From contig JACGCN010000022.1 of NCBI GenBank assembly GCA_014905825.1, positions 372,001 to 436,000 of the forward strand: 64,000 nt of DNA, given 5' to 3'. Each line of letters begins with the position of its first letter. Position 1 is the stretch's first letter. The position numbers were made by a program, and so were the translations under genes. Below are positions 11,764 to 24,898 of this stretch, piece by piece. This DNA is from Lyophyllum atratum. Its lineage: Eukaryota; Basidiomycota; Agaricomycetes; Agaricales; Lyophyllaceae. Below the pieces are notes generated by a model that did not search any database, was not told where the DNA came from, and saw only the letters and a program-made list of their open reading frames with translations.

Positions 11764-13902
11764 ATGCGGGTCGGCTGTGTGCGGACCTGCATTGTATTTG
11801 CATTCACGTTTCTTTCATCATTAGCGCCAGCTGCCAGCAGCCATGAAATTGTTCGGATACCAACTCTCCGACACGAACTACGAACGGAATCAGGGATTCA
11901 CTTGCCCATTTACAAGCGGAACACGCCTGCACTAAGGAGGCGGGGGTCGGCAGGCGCCATCGGGTTGGGCGATTTTTTGGACGTGTGAGGAACCGATTCC
12001 AATTCGATGCTATTGCGTTTAGTGTACTCACTATCTTTAGAACATACAATGTCCTCGTAACCATAGGCGGGGTTTCTACACCAGTTGTCCTAGGTAATTT
12101 CTTCGTTTGAAGCCCGCGGTGTCCGTCTCTCATCATCTGCAGACACCGGTTCCTCCGACCTTTGGGTGATATCGGACGCCTGTGCGTCGTGTTCGAGGGC
12201 AGTGCAACTATACCCCCAGAAAACATTCCAATCCGTTGGGCTCGAAGCACGACTCCTGTATGGCGATTCACGGACGGGTACTCATGCCTTTGGGTTGATA
12301 GGGAAGGATACGGTGGATCTGGCTGGCTTGACGCTCCAAAATCAATTCTTCGCCGCCATCAACGACACTAACACGAGCGTGGAGGATACTGGATCAGCAG
12401 GAATATTTGGCTTGGGATTCCCGGTCAACAGGTGCGTATACTTGTTTCTTCTTCCATCAATGGTGGGGATTAATATCCTTCACAGTGTCATCTGGACCAC
12501 CGTCTTCATCGACGAGCGTAAATTAGGGAAACGCGAAATTCAAGATACCCAGTACAACCGCCCCAACTTTCCTGACATCACCAGACTCTACGGCGTCGTA
12601 GCCCGCCACTTCAGCCGCCTCACCTTCCCAAGCATCTCCGCTCTCATTGGCGAGTCAAACTCCAAGCATGAAGCTCGCCAGACGTCCAGTAGTTTCAGCC
12701 AAGCTGTGGCCGAGTCATACACCAGGACAGGACCGCTGCTCGGTCGTCTCGTGGCAACGAATGGCCTAGCCTTACCCCAGTTTTCAATAACCCTGCAAAG
12801 AGATACGGTGGATGTCGGTGGAAATGTGGGACTGCTGAGCATCGGCGAGCTGCCGAAGGGAATACAGAAGGAGAGTCTAACCTGGGTTCCGTTGCGTACA
12901 TATAACATGGAACAGGGAGGCTTGCCGCCCCCTCCAGATTCGCCTAACGAGGTAAGCGTCTGACCTTCCTTCCGTTTGGTAACTCGGGGTCTGACTTGGT
13001 TACACGCAGCAATACCCGATAACCTGGGAAATCTTCCTTGACGATGTCTTCCTCGATGGCCAGAAGCTCCCTCGATCCACCCTTTCGCCCCAAACAATCG
13101 CCCTATCAGCCTTGGTTGACACTGTGAGCTCATCTATACACTGCTTTTCCAATTATTCTGAGCTTGCGCCATATAGGGAAACTCTCTGTTGCGCGGCCCT
13201 GCCGACATTGTTCAAGCAATCCGCTCGAAGCTCGGGGCACGTTTCCCTTGTAATGAGCCCCACACCCTCTCCTTTCAAATCGGCGGAAAACTCTTCCCCG
13301 TTGACCCGCGCGACTTCGTCAACCAAGAGTTCATCGACAGCGTCACCTCATGCAGCTCCAACCTCGTCGCCACCGACCCGCCTGCCGAAGGCCGATACCT
13401 CTACTCCTGGAGTCTCGGCGATCCTTTCCTCAAGAGGTACGTTCTGTCTACGCTGTCCCTGTCCCGAAATACTCTTCAGCGTCACTGACCGCAACTGAAA
13501 CCCCGCGGCAGTGTCCTTGCATCATACCATTATGGCAACCTGACGCACCCGTCGCGTGATCCGCCTCGCATGGGCTTTCTCTCCACCGTCCCTAGCGATG
13601 CGGACGACAAGCTGAAGGCGGCGGTCGTTGATGCTCAGCAGAACGGCGGAAACTTCCCGGGTGAGTCTCATGCGCTTGTTAGCCTTATCCTTGTCATGCG
13701 GGACTGATGTTTTCCTCTAGCCTTGTCTGAGCCGGCTCCGACTGGCGTCCCAACGGGAGTCCTACAGACCAACGTGAACGGCGTCCCGAATGTCAAGGCG
13801 ACGAACGTGCCGAAAGGCAACCCGGCGTCCCGTGCAGAAGTTACGGCGTGGAGGGGATGGGTCGTATCGATACTAACAGTGCTCGCGGCGGCGACGTGGT
13901 AA
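11764..13902 (+). CDS. Secreted pepsin-like aspartic protease (A1 family), probably GPI-anchored
   Basis: Eight exons. The ATG at 11764 gives a signal peptide (MRVGCVRTCIVFAFTFLSS) and a dibasic pro-region, and I chose it over the earlier in-frame Met at 11347 for that reason. The first active-site Asp is in DTGSSDLWV, assembled across an intron at about 12091-12140. The second is in VDTGNS, split after DT by an intron; most homologues have DTGTS/DTGSS, so the Asn is mildly unusual. GSAGIFGLGF and FPVDPRDFV are typical of the fold. The C-terminus is Pro/Thr/Asn-rich and ends in a hydrophobic tail (VVSILTVLAAATW), which suggests a GPI signal and a cell-surface protease. Expected role: extracellular or wall-associated proteolysis at acid pH. 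The gene appears intact. Confidence 0.86.
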
Positions 13903-15344
13903 TTCGAAGTCTAAATAAGACTTTCTGGATGGATACGGAGACGACGGACATTGGGTAGGCGGTGCTTGCTGCCGTGGCCATGGGTGTCCTTATACCTTAT
14001 TTTATATTAGCTTTGTTGTTTTATACCAATCGTGTCCTGTTCTCAGGAAGAACAATGTAGACCTCTTACTAGCTGTCTTAACCATGCTGGCCGGTGTTTG
14101 TTCTTTCGCATTGCTACGAGAGTCGTGAACCTTGTTTGAGGTCGAGCATACCTGCCTCAAGGGGAAGCATAGTGCTGTCAAGAGGGCGGTTGCATTAGTC
14201 TCTAGTCCTCTGGCCCTCTGGAGCAGAGGAACCGTGCTAAACTGTGTTATTGACTATGCAAAGACTGCATACCGCTTGCGGGAAGCTGTAGATATACTCC
14301 CCATCTGACCATCTTCCTCGAAATAGGTTGCCTAAAGCACGGTTCTGAGAACAAGTTGGCATGGAAATGGGAAATGCATGCTTGGAGTGACCACGAGGTG
14401 ATGATATCCACTGAAATATCCTGTCTATATCCTATCCTCGAATTACTTTTGGTCAATGTGAAAGAAAATCCGAGAGAATGACCTGTCGATCAGCATCAAG
14501 AGCGAATACACCAGCAAAGGAGATGGTGATGCTGATCCTGGCGTGGAAGCAAGTGTGTAAGTCTCTCTCTTTATGAAAGAAGGAGCGACTCGAGACATAG
14601 AAGCAGTGAAGTGAGCTGGTCTGATGAAAACGGCGTCCACGTCTGGGGTTCGTCGGATGTCCTACAAAAAACACAGGCCTTAATCCATACAGATCGCTTC
14701 TAACGAGGCAATCCACTTTTGTGGCCGGGGTGGTAGCGACAGAGGTGCTCCAGGCGAGTGCGCAAGCTCCATGGGGGCGGATGGACTGCGGCCATCAAAC
14801 GATTCAAACCACTTCGAATTTGGGAAGTGTCCAAACCCTTTTCATATGCCGGAGGATTCCACGGGATCGACACCATGTACAGGGTATATCTTCGGGAAGG
14901 AGATGTGCAGGCGTTCACAATTCGCTCTTTTTCACCATGCGGATTGTGAAGGTGTCAATGGGTATTCTTATCTTTTGGGTTTGATTGTGGAAGTTGAAGC
15001 AGCCTCTATCGCATCATGAAGGTATGCATGAGTAGATCATCGGTTCTCAACTAGCCTTAAGGAGGTCATGTCAGTCCGAATCATAATCAAAAAAGAAGGA
15101 AACATCGAGGACGAACAAGTTGACAAAGAGCAAGAAATCCGGGCCGACTGCCGGATACAGTGTATTTGTGTATGTGTGACGACGGCTTCACCATGTGACC
15201 TGCTCCTGTCAACCGTGACGCACGGGTCGCCAGGGTTGACGACACCGATTTTTGCTGCGGCATGCGCTTCTCCCTGGACCGCGTCCAGTGTTAACGACGC
15301 ACACAGCCATATACTCCGACAACCAAGGTCCAAGTCATCTACGA
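13903..15344. other. Intergenic region, protease to OSTalpha-like gene
   Basis: About 1.4 kb. Short frames around 14450-14980 overlap each other on both strands and have no recognisable product. No RNA gene seen. Confidence 0.4.
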
Positions 15345-18107
15345 ATGGGGAATGGACTCGAAGTCGGCGGGGGGGCAGGCTCCAGACTCCCAACAACAGT
15401 CCTCGTTTTGGCCGGAGTATCCACTGTCATAGCTGTTGCCGTATCCGCGATGTCCATATATCTGCAGTTGAAGAATTACCGGAAACCGATCTTGCAACGG
15501 TGCGTGGGCTACTTCCAACCATATCGAACGTTGGTCGTGCTAACTACACGCATCTCACACAGGATGGTTATTCGAATCATGATCATGGTGCCACTGTATG
15601 CGATATCGTCCTTGATCTCCCTTTTTTCGTTGGAGGCTGCCTTTGTAATTGATGCTATACGGGACATATATGAGGTGAGCACGAGTGTTACGAAGAATCG
15701 ACTAACACCATCTGTCATGTTGGTAGCCTGTTGTTCCACGAGATGATGTCTATCACGTCCTCCCATTTGGTCATCGATGCCCGCGGCATTAGTGGTATGA
15801 TTAATTTTGGCTAGGTCGGAGCCAATGAGCGGCCGTCTGCCTATCTGCTCAAACTTAAGGAGCCTGTTCTCCAACTGGGTTCAATCTCCCGCGTCCTATT
15901 TTCACATATTTTCGATAATTCCATCTTCGAAGTGGCATGAGATTTACTCTATCTCTTTTTATAGGCATTTGTGATATACTGCTTTTTCTCGCTCCTTCTC
16001 TCATACCTAGGCGGGGAGCGATCTTTGCTTATCCTTCTACACGGCCGCCCACCTAAGCCGCCTATCTTTCCTGTCAGTCTCTTCAAACGAGAGATCGACG
16101 TCAGTGACCCGTATACTTTTCTGTTTTTGAAGCGTGGCATCTTGCGTGCGTTTCAAAGCTCACCCTTCATCGGAGAACTACTAAATGGTCCAGTCTCGTT
16201 TCAGAATATGTGCAAGTTAAACCCATTCTAGCCGCTGTTACACTAATTTTGAAGGCAGTCGGAAAATTCAACGAGGGTGATTTTCGAGCCAACTCTGGAT
16301 ACCTTTACGTTAGCATCGTCTACAACACCAGCATTTGTCTGAGTCTCTATTGCTTGGCAGTCTTTTGGCTGTGTGTAAACGATGACCTGAAACCCTTTCG
16401 GTGCGTTTTACTGCCTATTCATGTCACCTACGATATTGAAGTAATTATCAATGCAGACCCGTTCCCAAGTTCCTTTGCGTCAAGGGGATTTTGTTTTTTT
16501 CATTCTGGCAATCAATCGGCATTTCAATACTTGTCGCCGCAGGGGCTATCAGGAGACTTGGACCATATACCGATGCCGAACATATATCACTCGGGCTTAC
16601 CGACACCCTCATATGTCTCGAAATGCCACTCTTTGCGTTCGCGCACATGTACGCTTTCTCACACACAGATTACATTGATCCCCACCGGTCTTACGTTGCT
16701 CGTATGCCCATGTACTACGCGTTCCGCGACGCTTTCGGCCTTCTAGACGTCATGGAGGACTCCAAGGCTACCTTACGAGGGGAGGGCATGGATTATCGCG
16801 AATTCGAACCCGCGGAAGGCTTCATGCATCAAGGTGTAGGACGCGATCGGAGGATACGTGCTGGACTCAGGTACAGCAAAGGTGGTCAGCGGAAATACTG
16901 GTTACCCCACCAAGTCGAGACTTCTCAACCACCTGGTCGACTGGAACGAGGCGTCAACCAGGTGATAACGAAAGTAGCTGGTCAGGAGCAAGCGCACGAC
17001 GTCCATGCGCCGCTCTTCGATAGGGAGGTCGACGATGTGGTTCATCTTGCCCCCGACCTTCAGCCCTCCGACGACGAGCCTGCGTTGTGGGACTCTGCAA
17101 TCACTGAAGCCGGTTATGATTTGCCATTCGGAGACCTGAATGAGGCCGACGAGGAGTTGTTCACTCATAGCAAGAAGTACTTGTTTGGCGACTACAATTA
17201 CCCGTGTATCGATATCAGCTCGGAGGCGGCGCGGTCCACCATGTGGGACGAGGAGGAAAGAGTGCTGAGTGACGAGCGAGGCGCCTGGTTTTCACCACTT
17301 CGGGGATCTCGTGGTCAAGCGGCGCTCCAAGGCAGAATTGGGCCTGCTTGGCAAGGATATGGCGCAGTAGCTTCTTCGGACCCAGGGCTGAGGGGTAGAG
17401 AGACGGAGTTTTACCCCGACCCAGTTGATCGCAGCGGGAGACTGATAGACCACGAGGACGTCCGAGCGCCTGCTTCCGACCCTACGCACGTCAAGCTGAA
17501 ATGGACGAAAGTAAGAGGTCAGACTTCGCCATCGGCTTTAAAATCCCACTCGCCGTCGCATTCTCCGCACCGTCGTACCCGCCCTGGCTCGAAATCCGAG
17601 ACGCCATCGGGCCCCTCGTCAGCAGAGACCAGTTCCAACCTGGCGAATAAGCTTCGCATCCCGCAGATACTATCTCGGAAGAGCTCCAGCGCGGGGCAGA
17701 CGCCTGTCTCACCCTCACCCGTGCTTCCACCGGACGCTGTTGACTTAGTCGTCGAAGATAGTGATGCGGCGCAGGAAGATCAGAGCCGAGAAAGGAGAAA
17801 AGGGGAACCGGCAGTCCGTGGATCAGGGCTGCGGATGGTGTATAAGCGAGGGTTCGTGGCGGATTCTGGAGATGGGAGAAGGACGGATGGGGAGATCGAA
17901 GTAGAAGAAGCAGATGAGGAGGATCGAGCAGAGGCTGCTGACGAAGTCTTGGAGGCTATTGGGGCAGAGATTGGAGATCTTCACGAGGAGAGTGATGGTC
18001 GTCAGGTCACACCCGATGCAGAAGGTGTCGTTGCAAGAGCGGAAACACCTCCTATACACGCGCGTGTGGCACTTCATGAGTATGATGATGTTAATCCTTG
18101 GGCATAG
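15345..18107 (+). CDS. OSTalpha/TMEM184 family membrane protein (DUF300)
   Basis: Five exons encode about 770 residues. The N-terminal ~320 residues hold a polytopic membrane domain that I recognise as the organic solute transporter alpha/TMEM184 family: NYRKP, IRIMIMVPLYAISSL with SLFSLEAAF, AIRDIYEAFVIYCFF, YLGGERSLL, the conserved VKPILA block, and LFAFAHMYAF. The family is linked to solute transport or membrane trafficking at vacuolar or plasma membranes; the substrate here is unknown. After the membrane domain comes a long hydrophilic, Ser/Pro-rich and acidic tail of about 430 residues, longer than in animal relatives. The exon joins are GT-AG; the second intron (about 15675-15964) is unusually long for this locus. 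Start chosen at the Met just before the first helix. Confidence 0.85.
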
Positions 18108-18303
18108 TCGCTCAGCCTGTCTTTCTGTTTTCACCAGTGTATGAAATATCTGTATTGGTCTTCTTTTCTTCCTGGTATGCCGTTCGCGCTGCTCGTTTTC
18201 CATATCTATATATACATTCGTTGTACGTGGATCATGCCCATCACAGTCCTAACAGGTTACGTGGATCTTTTTATGACGCTCCTCGTCCTATCATCGCATG
18301 ATG

Positions 18304-19102
18304 TTAAAGTTTCCCAAGGACAGCCTCAGCACCAGAAACGGTGACACCTGGAGCCGGCTCAACCTGAGACAGACATGGGTTTAGTGCGCCTGAGCGTATG
18401 GAAGTGGAAAGTAAGCAATGACCTCAAAGTAGACGACTTTCAGATCATCGAGGATGATGGCGTAGCGCGCGGTGCGAGTAATTCCACCATGTTCGATTGA
18501 CAGGCCGAGAGATTTTGACCATTTAGCTCCAGCATCGGATAACGTTAGGATCTATGCAGATAAAGATTCGTGAACCTCCTAAGGGTTGCGCGACGAGATG
18601 AAATACCTTGTCTTTCACTCCTTCGAATCTTCCCCATCCGCTCATCACAAAGGCGTCATTCGAAGCAAGGACAGCAATCTCATCGACTCCCTTGGCCTTG
18701 AACTCATCATACTTCTCGATATAAGGAGGCAGGTGCTTTGCGTGGCAGGTAGGCTGGCGAGAAGCGATGCGAAAGATAATCAGTGGTGATACACCGGTAT
18801 CAGACGTTGGACATCAAACTCACGGTGAATGCACCGGGAACGGAAAACAGGACCACTTTCTTGCCTTTCCATGCGTTGGTTGAGAGCTCGATGGCTGATT
18901 AGATCATATCATTGGGTGATGGATCTTGTCACTTTCACGCAGATTACTCACGAACACCACAGGCGAGCTAATGTATTCTCCTGATTCCGGCACTCCAAGA
19001 GTGTATGGGGAAGGAACTCACGTTATTTTCCAACTCTGGGGTGTATGGTACATAGGTGAAGGTGCCTTCGGGAAGGGTGTCGCCGACTTTCAAGGATGGC
19101 AT
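18304..19102 (-). CDS. Peroxiredoxin, Prx5/Asp f 3-like
   Basis: Minus-strand thiol peroxidase of about 170 residues from six exons. It reduces hydroperoxides using an active-site Cys. The active site reads PGAFTPTCHAKH, split by an intron after PGAFT. ELSTNAWKGKKVVLFSV precedes it, and ASNDAFVMSGWG with ARYAIILDDLKV follows, all typical of the Prx5 (type II fungal) group. The start Met at 19102 (MPSLKVGDTLPEGTF) is standard. The second exon is only 16 nt (18967-18952, coding LACGV plus one base); skipping it would break the frame. No obvious targeting peptide is present. The gene looks intact and convergent with the OSTalpha-like gene. Confidence 0.88.
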
Positions 19103-22100
19103 TGGACCAGGATCTTCAGAATTAAAGGGTAGTTTGGTTGGCTGTAGAGTGTTATCGACTTAGGCTTTGCGATCTCTAGAGGTCAAGTACCAGAGAACGA
19201 ATTGGGAGTGTATCTGATAATATAACGTTTTCCCACTCCACGTGATAAGGAGATCGCATTACGCGATTCAGAACCTGTTCATAGTGGGCTTGAGGCGTTG
19301 TTGATCTAATCGGATGGTCCGGGATAGTTTTAGACCTATCTAGTGGTTTGTTGCGTTGCGAGATGTTGACAGGTGATCCAGGCCCGTACAACAATCCGGC
19401 AACCTAGAACGTTAATAAAAATGACTCAAGAGATCAGCAGGGGGAAACGGGTCCACAGAATTTCCGAGGGACCGTCTTTGTAAGTATCTGTGGACGTACA
19501 ACAGCTGGGAAAGGCGGTTTGGCGTTTCCTCAGTAAGGCAACAAGTTATGGCAGCGGGATGATGGAGTTATATTTCCCGCGTTACAGCTGAAGTTTTTCA
19601 CGTCAGGCTGATAATTTACTACCCCCGTGGCCGAGGGGCGGGTCATGGTGCAAGCTGAGTAAGGCCAGAGAGAGTTGCGTTGCAGTCATGGACAGTTACA
19701 TTTAGGATTGATTTCACTCACAAGAGTCAAGATTAGACAGATCAGTGCGCTTGTTTGTCGTTGCTTGGCGGGGCTACCCTCTTGTTGTCGGACTCGTCCC
19801 ATGCTTCAATGGATATTTCTCAGTCTGTTACTGTCCGCATCAGGCTTCGAGCCTCAAACTAGGGCAAGGATTTGGATTATAGCAATGCCGCTGCATTACG
19901 AAACCCGACCCTAGCATTCTGCGCCGGAAGCCCTGCTTGTGACAACGCAAAATTTCAGTCGAACGCGTCTCTTGAGATGCCCTCCGACTAGCAAGGATCT
20001 TCTTCTGGCAGCCCTCGCATCAATTCACTGTGTGGTCGGCTTCCAAATCACGAACTGGAGCGTGAGCCGCATTTAGCTATTACTTCCTTGGGACTAGGGA
20101 TCACGATCATAGCCGCCAGACAAAACGTCTCCATCATTTGTTGGTTCGTTAATGGATACAAAGTTGCGCTTGTGTAGCTCCTCTACATCACGGGCCGTTG
20201 ATCAGTACATTAACTTAAATATCACGCGAGACGCTGATACTTACAGCTGCATCAGGGCACCCACCTCAGAGGAAACACGATGTGTGTGCGATGCTAGTAC
20301 TCTTCGAAATTTACTGAAAATGTTCACCACAGGAAACGTTCCCGAGCATCGATATATGTGTACGTCGACTTTAATCTTGCGGAAACAATATTGAGTCACC
20401 ATCTACTGACGCTTTGCAATTTAGGGCGCCTCCAAGGCTATCTTCTGTCTGTGTCGTCGTGAGCTCCAACGCAGAGCAATATGGAATGGTAGATATCAGC
20501 GGTGCTCCGAACGGTCTATCTATCCGAGAACGACTATTATCCAAGGTCTGGTGTTTTATTTCGAAGCTAAGCCTTACCAATATGTCTTGCCCAGCTCCGC
20601 ATCCCAGATGAAAATCAACCTAGTTTCTCGATATACCAGTCTGAGATTGGCTCGTACGCTCTTGGAAATGCACTTTCAGATACACGGTTGTTCGAATTAT
20701 GCCGCGATTACGGCGATCCTTCTGGTTCTCTGAAATTCTTCGTATCACCTTACCCAGATCGGCCCGCACCGCAAGCTCAGGTAAGCTACTCTCCGGTAAG
20801 TTGATCATCTCATCTACTGCGATGATCGTCTAGCTAAAGACTGCCCATAGACATTCTATTACCCGAGCAGAGGCAGTTGAGAGGTGGGCCCAGCGCCGTT
20901 CACCGGCAACTTTTTACCTTGGGGACGACCCGGCATCGGAATCATTTCTCCTCCGTCGGTGGAGACGCAGAGCCAGTTGTCAAACTTATAGTCAATGGAC
21001 GTGTACGATAGGAAGGTGAATGTAATACATTATAAGCACTTCCCGGGCTGTCGTCGCATCGGCTCATCCGTCAAACTTGACAGCCAACATTGACTGCCGT
21101 GGTGCGGGCTCAACCTCATCCCCATTTTCATTAACCTAGGGATCCTAGCGCAAGATATCCTAAATATTTCTCGCCTCGTTTCCGATATCATTCCCGCACA
21201 CAGCAGGTCAGACAAGGTTCCTGCAAAAGTCATCTTCAGGTCTGGACATGCCGAAATCCCTGCGGATCACCAGGGCAGATAACCGAGTGGGTCATCCTGA
21301 AAGGGGGATCTTGGGTAATCAGAGACTGGTGAAACACGACTGGTATGGCTGTGCACGGAGACTTGGAGGCATATGGGTGCGCACCTGCCGCATTGGCTCA
21401 ACCTTAAATCTCAAATGCGTCCAAAGCTAACTATGGAACCTGATTTCGCAGGTCTGAACTGGACACTGGCGTGGAATCCGGGTTTCGAAGCCTGCTCCCT
21501 CATGCTTGAACTGACCGGCATCTGATCACGATGATAAACACTCTCCTCGAGCTTGAATACTTCGATTCTCAGAGAAGGGGCAATCCATCTCTGTAGTGGG
21601 CCTGAACCTACCGATTGGCCTATTTGGGGCTTAGCCAGGAACCTGACGAGAATATGAAGCGCGACATCTGTCTGCTTGCCGTCCAGTAGGTTCTGCCCAC
21701 CCAATGGGAATGTCGGCGCCGCCCCTAGCCACGGTAAACCGACCCTGCATGAAAGCGGGCATGGCGATTTGGTTTCTTGATATCAATTTGACCTGTCTCA
21801 CTATGCCTTAGAAACGCTGACATTGACTCCGACAGCCTAGCTCGGGGTCGCGCAGATGTACGGGGGGATCTAACATACTCGCCGCCGCGTCTCCGTCACA
21901 AACGTTTCAACGATCTGTTGTGTGTGCGGTCAATGTTACCGCTGCCTCATACTCGGTAGCTACGAGGCTCTACTTGACTACGCTACCCGACGAGGCCTGA
22001 ACCGCCCCTAATCGCTTATTTCTTTCCGTCGTGCCTACGCGTAACCTAGGTCCTTCCGCAAGTATGCACCTTCTACAAGTCATTTGCATTAACTGTTCCA

Positions 22101-23066
22101 CAAGGATCTCTACCAGTGCTTGATGGCTTCCCAATGTCCCATCGAGATTTGGCTTATTTTTGAGTGATATAACAATCGCCTCGGGTTTCTCGAGCGCGCC
22201 AGAATTCGAAGCGCACACCTGGATCTTGACGCGACGGCTTCGATTCCCTATCAACATCCGTATAACCAATGTTGTCGACGGTCTTCAGTGGGAATGATTG
22301 CGGCCAGATCCGGCGGGACGTGGGGTCCACCATCGCCTGCCCCTGGCGTGAATATGCGCTCCAGATACTACTGTTTCACTCAGCGACGGCAGGCGAAGTG
22401 CGTCAGCACCTCTGGACATTCGGCGGCGGCGGCGGCGGTGTCGGGTCGTTCCCTGATTTTGAACGATATCTCGTTCCTCAGAATGTTGTGCGATAGTATT
22501 CAACCATCTGAGAAATCAAGAAGGACTCCCGAGTCCAGTAACCCCAGTTTGTTGCCACTTCCAACTGGTGATGTGCAAGCCTATGCGGCGTCGGAATAGG
22601 CGCCGTATCGAAGCCAGTCCCACCTTTCCAACCATCTGTGAGAAAAGTCTCCTGCACTTTTCGGATATTGGGTTGACTTGCTTTGGCTGTAAGGATAATC
22701 ACGATTCATGACCTGACACAAATCTCATCAAGGGAAGTTGGGGGTGACCTGGGTCTAGTTTCCACACTTGTATTCGAGGGTAAACGAGTGGAAAGAAATC
22801 CTAGGTAATGATTTGAATAAGCAACTGCCACCTGCGATAAGATGATCTACCTTTCCGAACTTTGAGTCGCCTGACTCAGTGTGTGCGGTTGTTACGTTCA
22901 AGCTCCCCAGTGGCATGGATGCGTCCGTGGACTTTTAGCAATCTTTGTGCATTTCTACGACGCATGATATCAAACGCAGCAGAAAGCAAGTCGTAGTTTG
23001 TGTCGCGATACTTAGGAACGCGCTTACGTATGGTATACAGTCTCTATTTCAGTAGAAGTTTCAAGT
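19103..23066. other. Long region without a recognisable gene
   Basis: About 4 kb with only short frames on both strands (for example 20414-20611, 21411-21704, 21970-22269, 22288-22599). None carries a domain I know or a plausible series of spliced exons. A short CGG triplet run occurs near 22422-22440. It may be decayed sequence or true intergenic DNA. Confidence 0.4.
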
Positions 23067-23150
23067 TCTTTGCTAGTATATCGGTTAGTACACGCGCCTG
23101 TCATGATACATGGTGCGCGCGAAAGCTGGGTTCGACTCCCAGGCAGAGAG
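23067..23150 (+). tRNA. tRNA-Asp(GTC) with a short intron
   Basis: A full cloverleaf folds. The acceptor stem is TCTTTGC (23067-23073) with GCAGAGA (23143-23149) and discriminator G. The D stem is GTAT/GTAC, and the anticodon stem is CGCGC/GCGCG. The loop contains GTC at 23100-23102, and the T arm is CTGGG-TTCGACT-CCCAG. About 10-12 extra nucleotides follow position 37, the standard place for a nuclear tRNA intron; the exact edges are ambiguous because of the GCGCGC repeat. A run of six T begins at 23153, a Pol III terminator. Confidence 0.9.
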
Positions 23151-23152
23151 AT

Positions 23153-23158
23153 CTTTTT
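23153..23158 (+). terminator. Pol III T-run terminator after tRNA-Asp
   Basis: TTTTTT three bases downstream of the tRNA 3' end. Confidence 0.75.
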
Positions 23159-23530
23159 TACCTTCAATCTTAACTCCCTTTCCATTCAGTTTTCTTGCGA
23201 AGACAAGACTCAAGCTAATACCAGCCAAGGCCCAAGAACAGCAAAATCTATCTACTTCTGCATGGAGGAGCTGGACTGAAATCCGATATTGCTGGCCGTT
23301 GCGAGCCCAATAACATGTGACCGGCTGCTCCGGTCCCGGCCCCGCTGTTTCGTTGCCGACTTGCAATTCAAGATCTGCCAAACTACCATTCCTCGAGCAC
23401 CTACTGGGAAGCTTTCTGCTTCTCAAAGCCCTCACGTTGGCTTTCGGTAACTCAATCTCGTTCTGTTCCTCAAAAGCCTAGATCGCTCCCATCACCTCCC
23501 AAAGGGATCTCACATCGAGCCACCAGCAAG
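23159..23530. other. Short intergenic region, tRNA-Asp to PEX19
   Basis: Should contain the PEX19 promoter and 5' UTR. No other feature seen. Confidence 0.4.
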
Positions 23531-24898
23531 ATGACCACACCTGACAAGCAAAAGCCGACTCTCTCCAACCTCCCAGACGCGGAGGACGATCTTGACGATC
23601 TCGACGGTATGTTCCCAATGTTCCTGCCCCTGATTTACACAGTAACCACCCATTGAACGCCACAGACGTCCTCGATCAATTCACCCCAGCGACCTCCCAG
23701 GGGAAACAACCCCAGTCACCCAGTGGTCTCGTATCGCCACCTCCACCGCCTCCAACCGCAACTACGGGGGCGGCCTTTGGCCGCCCCCGCACAAATACAC
23801 GCGTCGATGCGCCGCCGCAGTCTGTGCCTGGCGGGCTGGGTGCGGGGTTAGATGCGACGACGGAGTTGGACGAGGATGAGCTGTCTGCGGAGTTCTCCCG
23901 GGAGCTGGCGAAGGGAATGGAAAGCCTGATGCGGGAGATCAGTGGTGGATCGCTACCTGGAGAGCAGCAAGGCGCGGCGGGTGAAGGTGGCGTGGTGGAC
24001 GACAAGGAGGCACAGCAGGCGTTCAAGGCGGCCTGGGAAGCGATGTTGGTTGAGGGGATGGACGGGATGGGGAACAACGATCTCGCTGGTTTGGAGGAGT
24101 TCCTGGGGCAGGGCGCTAAAGATGCCAAAGGCAAGGAGAGCGCTTCGGAGAAATCGGGCGCGGGCACGAACGAGTTCCAGAGCAAGATTCAGCAGGCAAT
24201 GAATAAACTCCGAGAGAGCGAGTCTAATCTACAGGTAGTCACTTCAGGCGCTCAACGCTTGTTTCTCGTTCTTACAGCCCATTTGCTTACTTGCTTTAGG
24301 CTGATTCGACGCCGAAACCTGCGCCCGGTGCAGGTAGCGCCAATCCTGATTCTCTCGAAGCCCTATTCTCTTCCTTAGGTAGCCTTGGACTTGGCGAAGG
24401 CGAGGGACCAGAAGACGAGGCGGAACTTGCAGGCCTTCTGGAGAACATGATGGGACAGCTCATGAGCAAGGAGGTCCTGCAAGAACCATTGAAGGAGCTT
24501 GCAGATAGTGTATGGCATCCCGTGTTCCGACCCCCCCAAGATCCGCTAATCTCATTTCTCCCAGTTCCCACCTTACCTGGAAAAGCCTCCAGCACCGTTA
24601 TCCGCAGAGGATCGGACACGGTATGAAAATCAGCTAGATTGTGTACGAAGGATCTTGGCGGTATTCGATAAACCGTCGTATAGCGACGATAACGCCGACG
24701 ACAGGAAAGTCGTCTCAGATATGATGGCCGAGGTGGGTTTTCTTCGAAGTACATTGCACGATCTGCCATTAACGGGTTCTATTAATTCAGATGCAAGGAT
24801 ATGGTTCACCCCCTACTGAGGTCATGGGGCCGTTACCTCCTGGCATGGGCTTGGGACCGGACGGGCTGCCGCAGGGTGAAGGTTGTGTCATCGCATGA
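23531..24898 (+). CDS. PEX19: Peroxisomal membrane protein import receptor PEX19
   Basis: Five exons (23531-23606, 23666-24234, 24300-24509, 24565-24732, 24791-24898) give 376 residues with consistent phases. Pex19 binds newly made peroxisomal membrane proteins in the cytosol and docks on Pex3. The N-terminus is acidic (PDAEDDLDDLDDVLDQF), as needed for Pex3 binding. The C-terminal half has the helical client-binding domain: SLEALFSSLGSLGL, a NMMGQLMSKEVLQEPLKEL helix, then SFPPYLEK and the VFDKPSYSDD region. The protein ends in CVIA, a CaaX box for farnesylation as in known Pex19 proteins. It is somewhat longer than yeast Pex19 because of a Pro/Gly-rich linker. No defect seen. Confidence 0.93.
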
